Positions 24,439 through 34,061 of a stretch of DNA of 64,000 bases are shown piece after piece. The notes beneath the pieces are model-generated. The model was given only the letters and a program-made list of their open reading frames with translations, did not search any database and was not told the origin of the DNA. The stretch is from Desulfosarcina alkanivorans (GTDB lineage: Bacteria; Desulfobacterota; Desulfobacteria; Desulfobacterales; Desulfosarcinaceae), in contig NZ_AP021874.1 in NCBI RefSeq assembly GCF_009688945.1, forward strand, positions 5,580,001 to 5,644,000, given 5' to 3'. Position numbers and translations under genes: made by a program. Position 1 is the first letter of the stretch; each line of letters begins with the position of its first letter.

Positions 24439-26019
24439 ATGAACTTCACCATCTACTCCTCGGATATTTTCACCTGCGACCCATCCCGGCCACGGGCCGA
24501 AGCCATTGCGGTGAGGGACGGCAAGATTGCGGCCGTCGGCACCAATGCCCAGGTGCGAAACGCCTGCGCCCCGGCCGGTCCGGTGCTGGAACTGCCCGGA
24601 CGGCTGATTACACCGGGATTTACGGATTCCCACACCCATTTCAACCGTCTGGGGCAGAGCCTCGGCTGGGTGAGCCTCAAGGGGCTTTCCTCCATTGCCG
24701 AGTGCCGGGAAAAAATCCGGTCGGCCGTGTCGCAGACGCCGCCGGGACAATGGATCGTCGGTATGGGGTGGAACCACAACCAGTGGACCGACAACCGGGA
24801 GCCCGACCGCAGCGACCTGGATGATATCACCCCGGACCACCCGGTCATGATGGTGCGGGCCTGCTGCCATTCCATATGGGTGAATACCCGGGCGCTGGAC
24901 GTGGCCGGGCTAACCGCGGCATCGCCGGAACCACCGGGCGGCAAGATTGACCGGGAGCCCGGTTCCGGGCATCCCACCGGCCTGATCCGCGAGGCCCGGA
25001 ACCTGATTCAGGACCATATTCCCGCACCTGCCCTGGAAGCCCGCAAAGCCGCCCTGCTTTCGGCACAGGAAGAGGCGCTGCGCCTCGGCTTTACCGGGGT
25101 CCATACCATGGAATCCCTCGCCGAGTGGGAAGCGGCCGCTGCGCTGGAAAAAGAAGGTCGCTTGAAAATGCGTCTTTACCACCTGTTCCAGGGTGATGAA
25201 CTGGATGCGGTGGCGCGGCGCGGCATCACCCCCGGATCCGGAAGCGACCGTCTCTGGTTCGGCCACGCCAAATTGTTTGCGGACGGATCCATGGGCGCGA
25301 AAACCGCCCTGATGCACGACCCCTACGAAGACGATCCGACCGACTTCGGCATCCCCTTCCTGGAGCCGGCGGTGCTTGACGAACGGGTGGCATATGCCTG
25401 TTCGCTCGGCTGGAGCGTGGCCATCCATGCCATCGGCGACAAGGCGGTCACCCATTCCCTTGACGCCATCGCCCGGGCCAGGAAAACCGGTCCCGGCCGC
25501 CTGCCGGACCGCATCGAGCACATCCAGGTCTGCCGCCCCGATGATGTGCGCCGATTCAACGACCTGGGGGTGGTCGCTTCGGTGCAGCCGGTGTTCGTTC
25601 CCACCGACTGGCCCGCGGCGCAGCGGCTGTGGGGCCAGCGCTGCATCAATGGGTACGCCTGGAAAACCATCCTGGATGCCGGTATCGGCACCCAGTTCGG
25701 TTCCGACTGCCCCATCGAGCCCATTGATTTCCGTTTCGGGCTCCATGCGGCGGTGACCCGCCAGACCGTCGATGGCGACCCCGAGGGCGGCTGGTATCCC
25801 GACCAGCGGCTGACCCTGGCCCAGGGGATCCACGGATTTACGGTCCAGCCGGCCCTGACATCCGGCAGGGGGGCGCTGCTGGGCACCCTGACGCCGGGAA
25901 AATGGGCGGACATGACCGTTTTGCGGCACAATCTGTTCGATCTGGGCCCGGACGAATGGCTCTCCACAGAAGCCGAGATGACCATTGTGCAGGGAGAGAT
26001 TGTTTTTCAGCAAAGGTGA
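24439..26019 (+). CDS. Amidohydrolase, YtcJ-like
   Basis: A 526-aa metal-dependent amidohydrolase. The N-terminal composite sandwich domain is followed by the metal motif HTH (His65, His67) in TPGFTDSHTHFNRLG, then WNHNQW, FADGSMGAKTA, AIHAIGDKAV (metal His), RIEHIQ and GSDCPIEPIDFRFG (catalytic Asp). This matches the YtcJ/NfdA-type family acting on N-substituted formamides or related amides. The ATG at 24439 is chosen because AGAGG lies 8 nt upstream; ATG 24433 is only 2 nt away from it. It is embedded between the permease and ATPase genes of the ABC importer, so it probably processes the imported compound in the cytoplasm. Confidence 0.87.
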   Translation: MNFTIYSSDIFTCDPSRPRAEAIAVRDGKIAAVGTNAQVRNACAPAGPVLELPGRLITPGFTDSHTHFNRLGQSLGWVSLKGLSSIAECREKIRSAVSQTPPGQWIVGMGWNHNQWTDNREPDRSDLDDITPDHPVMMVRACCHSIWVNTRALDVAGLTAASPEPPGGKIDREPGSGHPTGLIREARNLIQDHIPAPALEARKAALLSAQEEALRLGFTGVHTMESLAEWEAAAALEKEGRLKMRLYHLFQGDELDAVARRGITPGSGSDRLWFGHAKLFADGSMGAKTALMHDPYEDDPTDFGIPFLEPAVLDERVAYACSLGWSVAIHAIGDKAVTHSLDAIARARKTGPGRLPDRIEHIQVCRPDDVRRFNDLGVVASVQPVFVPTDWPAAQRLWGQRCINGYAWKTILDAGIGTQFGSDCPIEPIDFRFGLHAAVTRQTVDGDPEGGWYPDQRLTLAQGIHGFTVQPALTSGRGALLGTLTPGKWADMTVLRHNLFDLGPDEWLSTEAEMTIVQGEIVFQQR

Positions 26020-26032
26020 ATCGTGACGACCA

Positions 26033-27025
26033 ATGGGTGACCAGCTTCTGGAAATAGACCGGCTGCGGACCGTATTTGCCTCGGTGGACGGGGTCGCCAC
26101 GGCGGTGGACGGGGTTTCTTTCACCATGGAAAAAGGAGAAACCCTGGGCATCGTCGGTGAGTCCGGTTCGGGCAAAAGCGTGACGGCCCTGTCGGTGATG
26201 CGCCTGATCCGGCCTCCCGGGAAAATAACGGGCGGCGCCATCCGTTTTGGCGGCAGCGACCTGCTCCGCCTGCCGGAAAAAGAGATGCAGGACATACGCG
26301 GAAACCGGATCTCCATGATTTTCCAGGAACCCATGACCTCGCTCAACCCGCTGTATACGGTCGGCGATCAGATTGCGGAGATGTTCATCCGGCACCGGGG
26401 AATGAACCGCAGCGAGAGCCGGAAGCGATCCGTGGATATGCTGGATCGGGTCCGCATCCCTTCCCCGGCCAAACGCGCCGGCGAATATCCCCACCAGCTT
26501 TCCGGCGGCATGCGCCAGCGGGTCATGATCGCCATGGCCCTGGCCTGTAATCCGGAGCTCCTGATTGCGGACGAGCCCACCACCGCGCTGGATGTGACCA
26601 TACAGGCCCAGGTGATCGACCTGATGCTCCGGTTGAAGGAGAAGGTCAAAGCCGGAATCTTGATGATCACGCACGACCTGGGGGTCGTGGCGGAAATGGC
26701 TCAGCGGGTAGTGGTCATGTATGCGGGACAGGTCGTGGAGACGGGTGACGTGTTCTCGATTTTCGAAGCGCCCAGCCATCCTTACACCCGCGCCCTTTTG
26801 CGTTCGATGCCCAAACTGGGGGCCCGTGCCGTTAAAGGGCGTCATCGGCTCCGGGAAATCACCGGCATGGTCCCCAGCCTCTACGATTTGCCCGCAGGCT
26901 GCTGTTTTGCGCCGCGATGCCCCGATGTGATGGCCATCTGCAGGCAGGCGCCGGTGCCGCTGGTTCAGCTGGGCGGTCCGGATTCCGGGCGCCGTGTCAG
27001 ATGCCGGTTGTGGCAAAAGGAATAA
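26033..27025 (+). CDS. dppD: ABC transporter ATP-binding protein, DppD type
   Basis: A 330-aa ATPase with Walker A GESGSGKS (residues about 42-49), the Q-loop FQEPMTSLNP, the signature LSGGMRQR, Walker B LLIADEPTTALD, the H-loop MITHDLGV and the C-terminal oligopeptide domain with CCFAPRCPDVMAIC, a Cys cluster typical of this family. It starts 13 nt after the amidohydrolase and is followed by its partner 9 nt later. Confidence 0.94.
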   Translation: MGDQLLEIDRLRTVFASVDGVATAVDGVSFTMEKGETLGIVGESGSGKSVTALSVMRLIRPPGKITGGAIRFGGSDLLRLPEKEMQDIRGNRISMIFQEPMTSLNPLYTVGDQIAEMFIRHRGMNRSESRKRSVDMLDRVRIPSPAKRAGEYPHQLSGGMRQRVMIAMALACNPELLIADEPTTALDVTIQAQVIDLMLRLKEKVKAGILMITHDLGVVAEMAQRVVVMYAGQVVETGDVFSIFEAPSHPYTRALLRSMPKLGARAVKGRHRLREITGMVPSLYDLPAGCCFAPRCPDVMAICRQAPVPLVQLGGPDSGRRVRCRLWQKE

Positions 27026-27034
27026 GGAGCGTTC

Positions 27035-28012
27035 ATGTCCGCGGAACCCTTACTTGACGTCAAGGACCTGAAGGTGCATTTCCCGGTCGGCAAGCGCTTT
27101 TTTTCCCGAACCCGGCGCTATGTCTACGCCGTGAACGGCATCAGCCTGACCCTGGACAAGGGGGAAACCCTGGGTATCGTCGGCGAGAGCGGCTGCGGCA
27201 AGACCACCGCCGGGATGGCAGTCCTGAATCTGGTGGACCCGACCGCCGGAAAAATCACCTTCCGGGGCAAGGACATTTCGAATCGATCCCTGTTGTCCAA
27301 CGCCGAGCGGCTGGCCCTGCGAAAAGAGATGCAGATCATTTTCCAGGACCCGTATTCCTCGCTGAATCCACGCAGCAGCCTGAACCAGATTCTGGACGTG
27401 CCCATGAGGATTCACGGGGGGTATACCCCCGGCGAAAGAAAAGACCGGATTGCCTACCTGCTGGAAAAAGTCGGGCTTTCCCCTGAACAGGGCAGCCGGT
27501 ACCCCCACGAATTCAGCGGCGGGCAGCGCCAGCGCATCGGCATCGCCCGGGCGCTCTCCCTGGACCCGGTGCTGATCATCGGCGATGAGCCGGTGTCGGC
27601 CCTGGATGTGTCCATTCAGGCCCAGATCATCAACCTGCTCCTGGATCTGCAGGAAGAGTTCGATCTATCTTACATCATCATCGCCCATGATCTGGCGGTG
27701 GTGGAACACATCTCGGACCGCATCGCCGTCATGTACCTGGGAAAGGTGGTCGAGACGGCGCCTTACGCCGATCTGTATACCAACCCCCGCCATCCCTATA
27801 CGCAGGCCCTGCTCTCGGCCATTCCCGTTGCCGACCCGCGAATCAATCGCAATCGGATCATTTTGAGCGGCGACGTCCCCAGCCCCCGACGGCCCCCCTC
27901 GGGGTGTGCCTTTCATCCCCGCTGTCCCCGTAAATTCGACGGCTGCGATCAAATCGAACCGCAACTCGGACCGGTGGGTGACGCACATCAGGTGGCCTGC
28001 CACCTGTACTGA
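27035..28012 (+). CDS. dppF: ABC transporter ATP-binding protein, DppF type
   Basis: A 325-aa ATPase pairing with dppD. It has Walker A GESGCGKTT, the Q-loop FQDPYSSLNPR, signature FSGGQRQR, Walker B LIIGDEPVSALD, the H-loop IAHDLAV, and the C-terminal SGCAFHPRCP cysteine motif. AATAAGGAGC lies before the ATG. Its stop codon ends one nucleotide before the stop of the convergent radical SAM gene. Confidence 0.94.
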   Translation: MSAEPLLDVKDLKVHFPVGKRFFSRTRRYVYAVNGISLTLDKGETLGIVGESGCGKTTAGMAVLNLVDPTAGKITFRGKDISNRSLLSNAERLALRKEMQIIFQDPYSSLNPRSSLNQILDVPMRIHGGYTPGERKDRIAYLLEKVGLSPEQGSRYPHEFSGGQRQRIGIARALSLDPVLIIGDEPVSALDVSIQAQIINLLLDLQEEFDLSYIIIAHDLAVVEHISDRIAVMYLGKVVETAPYADLYTNPRHPYTQALLSAIPVADPRINRNRIILSGDVPSPRRPPSGCAFHPRCPRKFDGCDQIEPQLGPVGDAHQVACHLY

Positions 28013-28013
28013 A

Positions 28014-28883
28014 TCAAAGCGCCCGCATCCACTCCGGCCGCAGCGCCACCCTGCCGTCCAGCGCCGCATCAATCAGGTCCAGGGTCCTGGCTTTTTCCTT
28101 GGGCATGCGAGCCCGGATGGGCAGGTAGTTGGAGGCGTGGTTGGCGTGAAAAAGACCCTGGGTCTGGTGGGTCTCGGCGATCATGGTGCGCAGTTCGGCC
28201 AGCATTTCGTCCGGCTCGATGAGCTCGAAGCGTCCGGCCTGGTAGTCGTCGTGCATGGGGGTGCCGGGAATCAGCATCAGGCTCAGGGCGCCCACATACT
28301 CCGGGTCGATGGCGGACAGCACACGGCCGGTCTCCCGGGCGTGGACCTGGGAGCGCTCCCGGCCGGCCAGTCCCAGCAGCACGGTGATGGAGAGCTTGAT
28401 GCCGGCGGCCCGGGCTTTTCGGCCCATGTCGATCATCTGTTGGGCCGTGGCCCCCTTGTTGATGGCCTTGAGGGTGACATCGTCCCCGGTCTCAAGACCC
28501 ATATAGGCGATCCCCAATCCGTTTTCACGCAGCTGCCTGAGTTCGTCCGGGGTTTTCATGTTCAGGCTTTTGGCATTGGCGTATACCCCTACCCGGGTTA
28601 CCCAGGGAAGCTGCCGGCGGATTTCGGTGAGAATCTTAAGCAGCCGCTTCTGGGGGATGATCAGGGCGTCGCCGTCACAGAGAAATATGCGCCGCTGGCG
28701 CTGGCAGTGGGTGGCGGCAAAGGCGATATCCGCCATGATAATCTCATCGGATTTGATCTTGAACCGCTCCCCCTGGTAGGCTCCGCAGAAGGTGCACTTG
28801 TTGCGTGAGCAGCCCACGGTGACCTGGAGCAGGATGCTGTTGGCCTCACTGGGGGGGCGGATGATGTTGCCTTCGTAGTGCAT
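28014..28883 (-). CDS. Radical SAM protein of unknown substrate
   Basis: A 289-aa radical SAM enzyme. The cluster motif is Cys25-X4-Cys30-X2-Cys33 in VGCSRNKCTFCGAY, a spacing seen in a stand-alone group of small radical SAM proteins. Later family segments are IFLCDGDALIIP, TRVGVYANAKSLNMK, GLGIAYMGLETGDD (the GE-like motif), LLGLAG and LMLIPGTP. No B12-binding or SPASM domain is present. The gene is monocistronic and convergent with dppF. Function cannot be assigned; coproporphyrinogen-oxidase-like annotation is common for such proteins but not supported by specific residues here. Confidence 0.87.
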   Translation of the reverse strand: MHYEGNIIRPPSEANSILLQVTVGCSRNKCTFCGAYQGERFKIKSDEIIMADIAFAATHCQRQRRIFLCDGDALIIPQKRLLKILTEIRRQLPWVTRVGVYANAKSLNMKTPDELRQLRENGLGIAYMGLETGDDVTLKAINKGATAQQMIDMGRKARAAGIKLSITVLLGLAGRERSQVHARETGRVLSAIDPEYVGALSLMLIPGTPMHDDYQAGRFELIEPDEMLAELRTMIAETHQTQGLFHANHASNYLPIRARMPKEKARTLDLIDAALDGRVALRPEWMRAL

Positions 28884-29121
28884 AAGATAAAGCTCCTGGA
28901 TTTTAACGGTACGTCCGACAGGCTACAATTTGCGTGTGTTTTCCGGGATTGTCAATGATGGACCGTTTTGATATGAAAAAATCAACCCAAAATTCTTGTC
29001 TGCGAGCCGCCGGTGAGGCCTGATTTTTCATTTCCCTTGCTGGTATCCACCGGCGGAAACTCTCGTCGTATTTATCATTTACCCCTATTTCCCCATTGTG
29101 TTGCAGAGAGGAGACTCAGGC

Positions 29122-31077
29122 ATGAGCAGACTTTTGTGGCAACCGTCCGAAACCCAGATCCAGTCCACCAGCATGTACCGGTTCATGACGCGGGTCAACA
29201 GGCGCTACGGGACATCTTTTGACGATTACGGCGGCCTCTACCAGTGGTCCGTTGACCACATCTCCGAGTTCTGGAAGGAGATGTGGGAATTTGCCGGCAT
29301 CAAGGCCTCGGCCTCCTGTTCGGCGGTGGTTGACGATGCCGGCCGGATGCCGGGTGCCCGCTGGTTCGAGGGGACCCGCCTCAATTTTGCCGAGAATCTG
29401 CTGCGCTTCCGCGACCACCGTCCGGCCCTGATTTTCCGGGGGGAAGACCGGGTGCGACGGACCCTGACCTATGCCGGGCTGTATGACGAGGTGGCACGGG
29501 TGGCCAGCGCCCTCAAAGAGGCCGGGGTGAGGCCCGGCGACCGGGTGGCCGGCTTCGTTCCCAACATGCCCGAATCGATCATCGCCATGCTGGCGGCGGC
29601 CTCATTGGGCGCGGCCTGGTCTTCCTGTTCGCCGGATTTCGGCATCAAGGGGGTCCTGGACCGCTTCGGCCAGATCAAACCCCGGGTGATCTTCACGGCC
29701 GACGGCTATTTCTTCAAGGGGAAGCCGATTGACTCCCTGGCGCGCATCGCAGACATCATCGGCCGGATTCCGTCGGTGGAGCGGCTGGTCGTGATCCCCT
29801 ACGTCAGCCGCACACCGGATATCAGCGCCATCCCCAGCGCCGTCATGATCGACGATTTCAAGTCGACGGCCGACGGTCTGGAAATCGAATTCGCCCAGTT
29901 GCCCTTCGATCATCCGCTCTACGTCATGTACTCGTCTGGCACCACCGGCCTGCCCAAGTGCATGGTGCAGAGCGCCGGCGGCATCCTGGTGCACCACCTC
30001 AAAGAACTGATCCTGCATACCGACCTCACGCGCGAGGACACCATCTTCTACTTCACCACCTGCGGGTGGATGATGTGGAACTGGCTGGTCAGCAGCCTGG
30101 CCACCGGCGCCACCCTGGTGCTCTACGACGGCAACCCCTTCCATCCTTCTCCGAGGACCCTTTGGCAGATGGCCCAGGATGAGAAGATCACCGTATTCGG
30201 CACCAGCGCCGGGTACCTGGCCGCGCTTCAGGCTGCCGGTGTACGGCCGGGTGAGGACTTCGACCTTTCTCACTTGCGGGCCGTGCTCTCCACCGGGTCG
30301 CCCCTGTCCATCGAAAGCTTCGAGTTCGTCTACGAGGCCATCAAATCCGACCTCCAGCTGGCCTCCATCGCCGGCGGTACGGACCTCAACGGCTGTTTCG
30401 CCCTGGGCAACCCCATGGGGCCGGTCTATGCCGGCGAGCTTCAGTGCAGGGGGCTGGCCATGAAGGTGTTTGCCTTTGACGATGCGGGAAAACCCGTGGT
30501 GGGCCAGGAGGGGGAGCTGGTCTGCGCGGCGCCCTTTCCTTCGATGCCCATATACTTCTGGAACGATCCGGACGGGAAAAAATACCATGACGCCTATTTC
30601 GATGTCTACCCGGGCATCTGGCGCCACGGAGATTACATTGTAATCACCGAGCACGGCGGTGTGGTGATGCACGGCCGCTCCGACGCCACCTTGAATCCCG
30701 GCGGCGTGCGCATCGGTACGGCCGAGCTCTACCGGCAGGTGGAACAGCTGGAGGAGATCGAGGACAGCGTGGTGGTGGGGCAGAAATGGAAAAACGACGT
30801 GCGCGTGATCCTGTTTGTCCGGCTGGCCCCGGGGGTCGCGCTCACCGGCGACCTGAAGAATAAGATCCGAAAGGCCATCCGCGAACATGCCTCGCCGCGC
30901 CACGTGCCCGCCAAGATCATCCCGGTGCCTGACATCCCCTATACCCTGAACATGAAAAAAGTGGAACTGGCGGTGAAGAAGGTGATTCACAACCAGGCGG
31001 TCAAAAACAAGGACGCACTGAGAAATCCCGAGGCCCTGGATTGCTTCGCCGGTATTGCCGAACTGCAGGAAGATTGA
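29122..31077 (+). CDS. aacS: Acetoacetate-CoA ligase
   Basis: A 651-aa adenylate-forming enzyme that activates acetoacetate with ATP and CoA. Features: the N-terminal ACAS region (SRLLWQPSETQIQSTSMYRF, FPxW-type EMWEFAGI), the AMP-binding P-loop YVMYSSGTTGLPKCM, the family motif TTCGWMMWNWLVSSLATG, HGRSDATLNPGGVRIGTAELY, and the C-terminal catalytic Lys in IPYTLNMKKVELAVKKV. The ATG at 29122 (MSRLLW) has GAGGAG upstream and fits family starts; the 8-residue longer frame does not. It lets the cell use acetoacetate or ketone-derived carbon. It stands alone, divergent from the radical SAM gene. Confidence 0.94.
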   Translation: MSRLLWQPSETQIQSTSMYRFMTRVNRRYGTSFDDYGGLYQWSVDHISEFWKEMWEFAGIKASASCSAVVDDAGRMPGARWFEGTRLNFAENLLRFRDHRPALIFRGEDRVRRTLTYAGLYDEVARVASALKEAGVRPGDRVAGFVPNMPESIIAMLAAASLGAAWSSCSPDFGIKGVLDRFGQIKPRVIFTADGYFFKGKPIDSLARIADIIGRIPSVERLVVIPYVSRTPDISAIPSAVMIDDFKSTADGLEIEFAQLPFDHPLYVMYSSGTTGLPKCMVQSAGGILVHHLKELILHTDLTREDTIFYFTTCGWMMWNWLVSSLATGATLVLYDGNPFHPSPRTLWQMAQDEKITVFGTSAGYLAALQAAGVRPGEDFDLSHLRAVLSTGSPLSIESFEFVYEAIKSDLQLASIAGGTDLNGCFALGNPMGPVYAGELQCRGLAMKVFAFDDAGKPVVGQEGELVCAAPFPSMPIYFWNDPDGKKYHDAYFDVYPGIWRHGDYIVITEHGGVVMHGRSDATLNPGGVRIGTAELYRQVEQLEEIEDSVVVGQKWKNDVRVILFVRLAPGVALTGDLKNKIRKAIREHASPRHVPAKIIPVPDIPYTLNMKKVELAVKKVIHNQAVKNKDALRNPEALDCFAGIAELQED

Positions 31078-31696
31078 GGGCGTGGGGCGGAAATTTCAGA
31101 TGAAGCGTTCGCCCCCGGCCCGGTCAGCCTGCCAAATGCTTGAATTGAAAAATTCAGGAATGCGAGCCAGGACTATTCTTGATAATTTGGGATCATCTGG
31201 CCCCTGTTGAACTGGTCAAAACCGCTGATGCGTTGACGAGCACCAGGGGGCAACGGACCCTGCGCTCGTTTTTCTCCTGTGACAGCAATTTGAAAACCAA
31301 CTGATCATCGGAAAGGGCCCAACACTATGGGTTGTGATCGGCCATCTTTTTTCTCGTATGGCTCTTTATAGCAGTTATGTTGCCGGTTTGATTATGTCGT
31401 GGGTCTCATTCCCATTTCATTCCGTTTAATTCCCAAAGGATTCAAGAATCCCTATCATTCCTTTAATTCACCCCACCTATTGATTTTCGTCGATTGACAT
31501 ATGTTTCCATCTGGTTCTGATCGACGGTTGGGCTTGTCTCCTGGCGGGTGATCTGCGACCTTTATGGGCATGAATTGGAAAAGGCCGGCTACCAGGTGGT
31601 GTCGCCGGCATCGCCTTTTTTGCTTCTGTTTTCCCGCTGCTCTGATGAACAGAGGCTCTGCCACATCATTTATGGCTTTTTCCCAATCAGTGCAGC
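31078..31696. other. Gene-poor region with possible decayed coding fragments
   Basis: No ORF with a ribosome-binding site. Two short stretches read like protein fragments: one at about 31204-31285 (LAPVELVKTADALTS) and one at about 31545-31610 (CDLYGHELEKAGYQVVS), the latter like a helix-strand piece of a response-regulator receiver domain. Neither has an intact context, so they are most likely relics or chance. Confidence 0.4.
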
Positions 31697-34015
31697 CTAT
31701 ATGACCTTGACATCATATGTTTTATCTTGGTCAACATCAATTACATGCACACCACAGGCAATGCAAGGGTCGAAGGAGTGGATGACCCGCAGGATTTCCA
31801 CCGGATTTGCCGGGTCTGCGACCGGAACGCCGACCAATGCCTGTTCCATCGGCCCGGGAATGCTTTTGCTTGCGTCGACGCTATCCACGCTTCGCGGCCC
31901 TAAATTCCAGGTGGTCGGCACCACCATCTGATAACGGCTGGTGGTGCTGTTGTCGATGTCGATCCAGTGGCCCAAGGCGCCGCGGGGTGCTTCGAGGAAT
32001 CCACGTCCGGAATCGGAAATCATTGCATAATCCCAGTAGATCGCCTTGTCACCCGATTGCAGATTGTTTTCCAGCTGATCCAGCCAGCTAACCATACCGT
32101 TACCGACAATGACCGTTTCCAGAGCCCGGGCTGCGGTGCGGCCCAGCGTGGAGATCAGATCCGCTTCAGACAGGCCGGTATCCAACAAGAAGTTTTGGAC
32201 GACAGTAACGAACTCGGGCTTCCCGAGGCCATAGCCGATGAGCACGCGTGCGAGCGGCCCGACTTCCATGGCAGCTCCGTCGTAGCGGGGCGCCTTGAAC
32301 CATGAGTAGCGGTCATTGACGTCGAGACCCGTGAACGCCGGGTTGGTTTCTCCGTTGAGCGGGTGCAGATCCGAAGTGCCCGAATACCAGGAGCGGGCCA
32401 CGTGCTCGGTAATGGCGGCTTCATTCAGGGGCTGTACATTCAGGATATCACCATTGAGAATGACACCCGCTGGCATGAACAGTCCTCCATCTGGAACCTG
32501 GGGGAACTCGCCGCAGGCCAGAAAATTGGTGAAACCGCCAATGTCCACCCATTCGGGATAGCGCGCGGCCACCACCTTGAGGTCCGGCATGTAAACGGTA
32601 TCCACGAAGCGGCGTGTCTGTTCCAGATAGGTACGGAAGGTGGCCAGCCTGTCGGGTGACAGCTCGCCGCCACAGGTCACACCGCCCACGATGGTGGATT
32701 GGGGATGGGGGTTCTTGCCGCCCAGGATGGCCATCATGCGCGCGGCCACGATCTGAAGATCCAGGGCGGAAAGGTAGTGGGCGGTGACCAGCAGGTTTTC
32801 CTCGGGGCTCAGTTTGTAATCGGAATGGCCCCAATACGCGTTGGCAAAAGGGCCCAGATTGCCGGTGTCGACCATGCCTTGCAGACGGGACTTTACCGCA
32901 GCGAAGTCGATCGGATCTGCATCCGGTGACACGCTGTGCGCCAAGGCTTCGGTTGCACCCGCGTTGGCCGACAGGGCGCTGGTGATGTCCACCCAGTCGA
33001 GGCCGTGCAGGTGATAAAAGTGTACGATGTGGTCGTGCATGAACTGGGCGCCGAGCGTCAGGTTGCGTACGAGGCAGGCGTTGTCCGGGACCAGCGTGCC
33101 GATGGCGTTCTCGATGGCGCGCACCGAGCAGAGCTGATGCACATAGGTGCAGACGCCGCAAAGCCGCTGGGTGATGAGCGGAGCGTCACGCGGATCGCGG
33201 CCGGCCAGGATTTTCTCGATGCCACGGAACAGGGTGGCAGACGACCAGGCCTTCGATACGGTTCCCCCGCTGACCTCCACTTCCACTCGCAGATGCCCTT
33301 CGATGCGCGATACCGGATCGATGACCACCCGATTGGTGGTGCTGCCCCCACCGGCGTCCTGTTCGGTGGCGGTCACGTAGACCGTTTCGGCAGCGGGTGC
33401 CGAGACGGCGAATACGGCCTGACCGTTGGCCGTGTCGTCGTCTTCAGCCGCGGCTAAGGTAACCGGCTGACCAACATTCCAGCTGGAAGAATCGAAATAA
33501 TAGGTGTTTCCGGATGCCACTGTAATGTCCGTATCGCCGGACTGGTGGCCAACGGTAACCGGAACGATCTGGCCCGGATCGGCACTCAGTTTCACGTTGA
33601 AAACCGCGGTTGCCCCTTCGTTTACGGTAAGGGCGTCGCGATCGGTCACAATCTGATACGCTGGTGCGGCCTGATCATCATCCACTTCGGTGGCGACGAT
33701 TTCTGCCGATTGCAGCCCCTCACCGTAAAGACGGAATGTGGCCGTGCCGTCAACGGTGTCGGCGTCCTGCGCCGCGGCCAGGGTCACTGTCTTCCATTGA
33801 TTGAACCGGGCTTTATTGAATATCAGAGATTCCCCGGAGACGATGGTGATGTCCGTGTCTCCGCCAGCGCGGATCACGTTAACCGCCACGGTGCTGGACG
33901 GTCTGGCAGCCAGCCTCACGTTGAAGGTCGCTTGGCCGCCTTGGGGGACCGAAATGGCGGATTCGCTGGTCTCGATGGCAACGGGGTCGGTGTTATCTTT
34001 AGTTGGCTTAGGCAT
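31697..34015 (-). CDS. [NiFe] hydrogenase large subunit with two N-terminal Calx-beta-like repeats
   Basis: A 772-aa catalytic subunit. Residues about 12-114 and 119-220 are two similar beta-sandwich repeats (compare VPQGGQATFNVRLAARPSS with VNEGATAVFNVKLSADPGQ, and GGDTDITIVSG with SGDTDITVASG), of the Calx-beta-like kind found in secreted adhesins and glycosidases. The hydrogenase proper starts at RIEGH (237-241), with the Ni ligands Cys286 and Cys289 in RLCGVCTYVH and Cys751 and Cys754 in DPCIACGVH. His757 is followed by a 15-residue tail expected to be removed by a maturation protease. There is no signal peptide; export would be by hitch-hiking on the Tat-targeted small subunit. GAGGAA precedes the ATG. 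The usual large subunit is about 550 aa, so the first 220 residues are a fusion. Confidence 0.93.
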   Translation of the reverse strand: MPKPTKDNTDPVAIETSESAISVPQGGQATFNVRLAARPSSTVAVNVIRAGGDTDITIVSGESLIFNKARFNQWKTVTLAAAQDADTVDGTATFRLYGEGLQSAEIVATEVDDDQAAPAYQIVTDRDALTVNEGATAVFNVKLSADPGQIVPVTVGHQSGDTDITVASGNTYYFDSSSWNVGQPVTLAAAEDDDTANGQAVFAVSAPAAETVYVTATEQDAGGGSTTNRVVIDPVSRIEGHLRVEVEVSGGTVSKAWSSATLFRGIEKILAGRDPRDAPLITQRLCGVCTYVHQLCSVRAIENAIGTLVPDNACLVRNLTLGAQFMHDHIVHFYHLHGLDWVDITSALSANAGATEALAHSVSPDADPIDFAAVKSRLQGMVDTGNLGPFANAYWGHSDYKLSPEENLLVTAHYLSALDLQIVAARMMAILGGKNPHPQSTIVGGVTCGGELSPDRLATFRTYLEQTRRFVDTVYMPDLKVVAARYPEWVDIGGFTNFLACGEFPQVPDGGLFMPAGVILNGDILNVQPLNEAAITEHVARSWYSGTSDLHPLNGETNPAFTGLDVNDRYSWFKAPRYDGAAMEVGPLARVLIGYGLGKPEFVTVVQNFLLDTGLSEADLISTLGRTAARALETVIVGNGMVSWLDQLENNLQSGDKAIYWDYAMISDSGRGFLEAPRGALGHWIDIDNSTTSRYQMVVPTTWNLGPRSVDSVDASKSIPGPMEQALVGVPVADPANPVEILRVIHSFDPCIACGVHVIDVDQDKTYDVKVI

Positions 34016-34061
34016 ATCGTGTTTCCTCGTTTATCGATGAAAAAGGTGAGTACAGGTGGCT

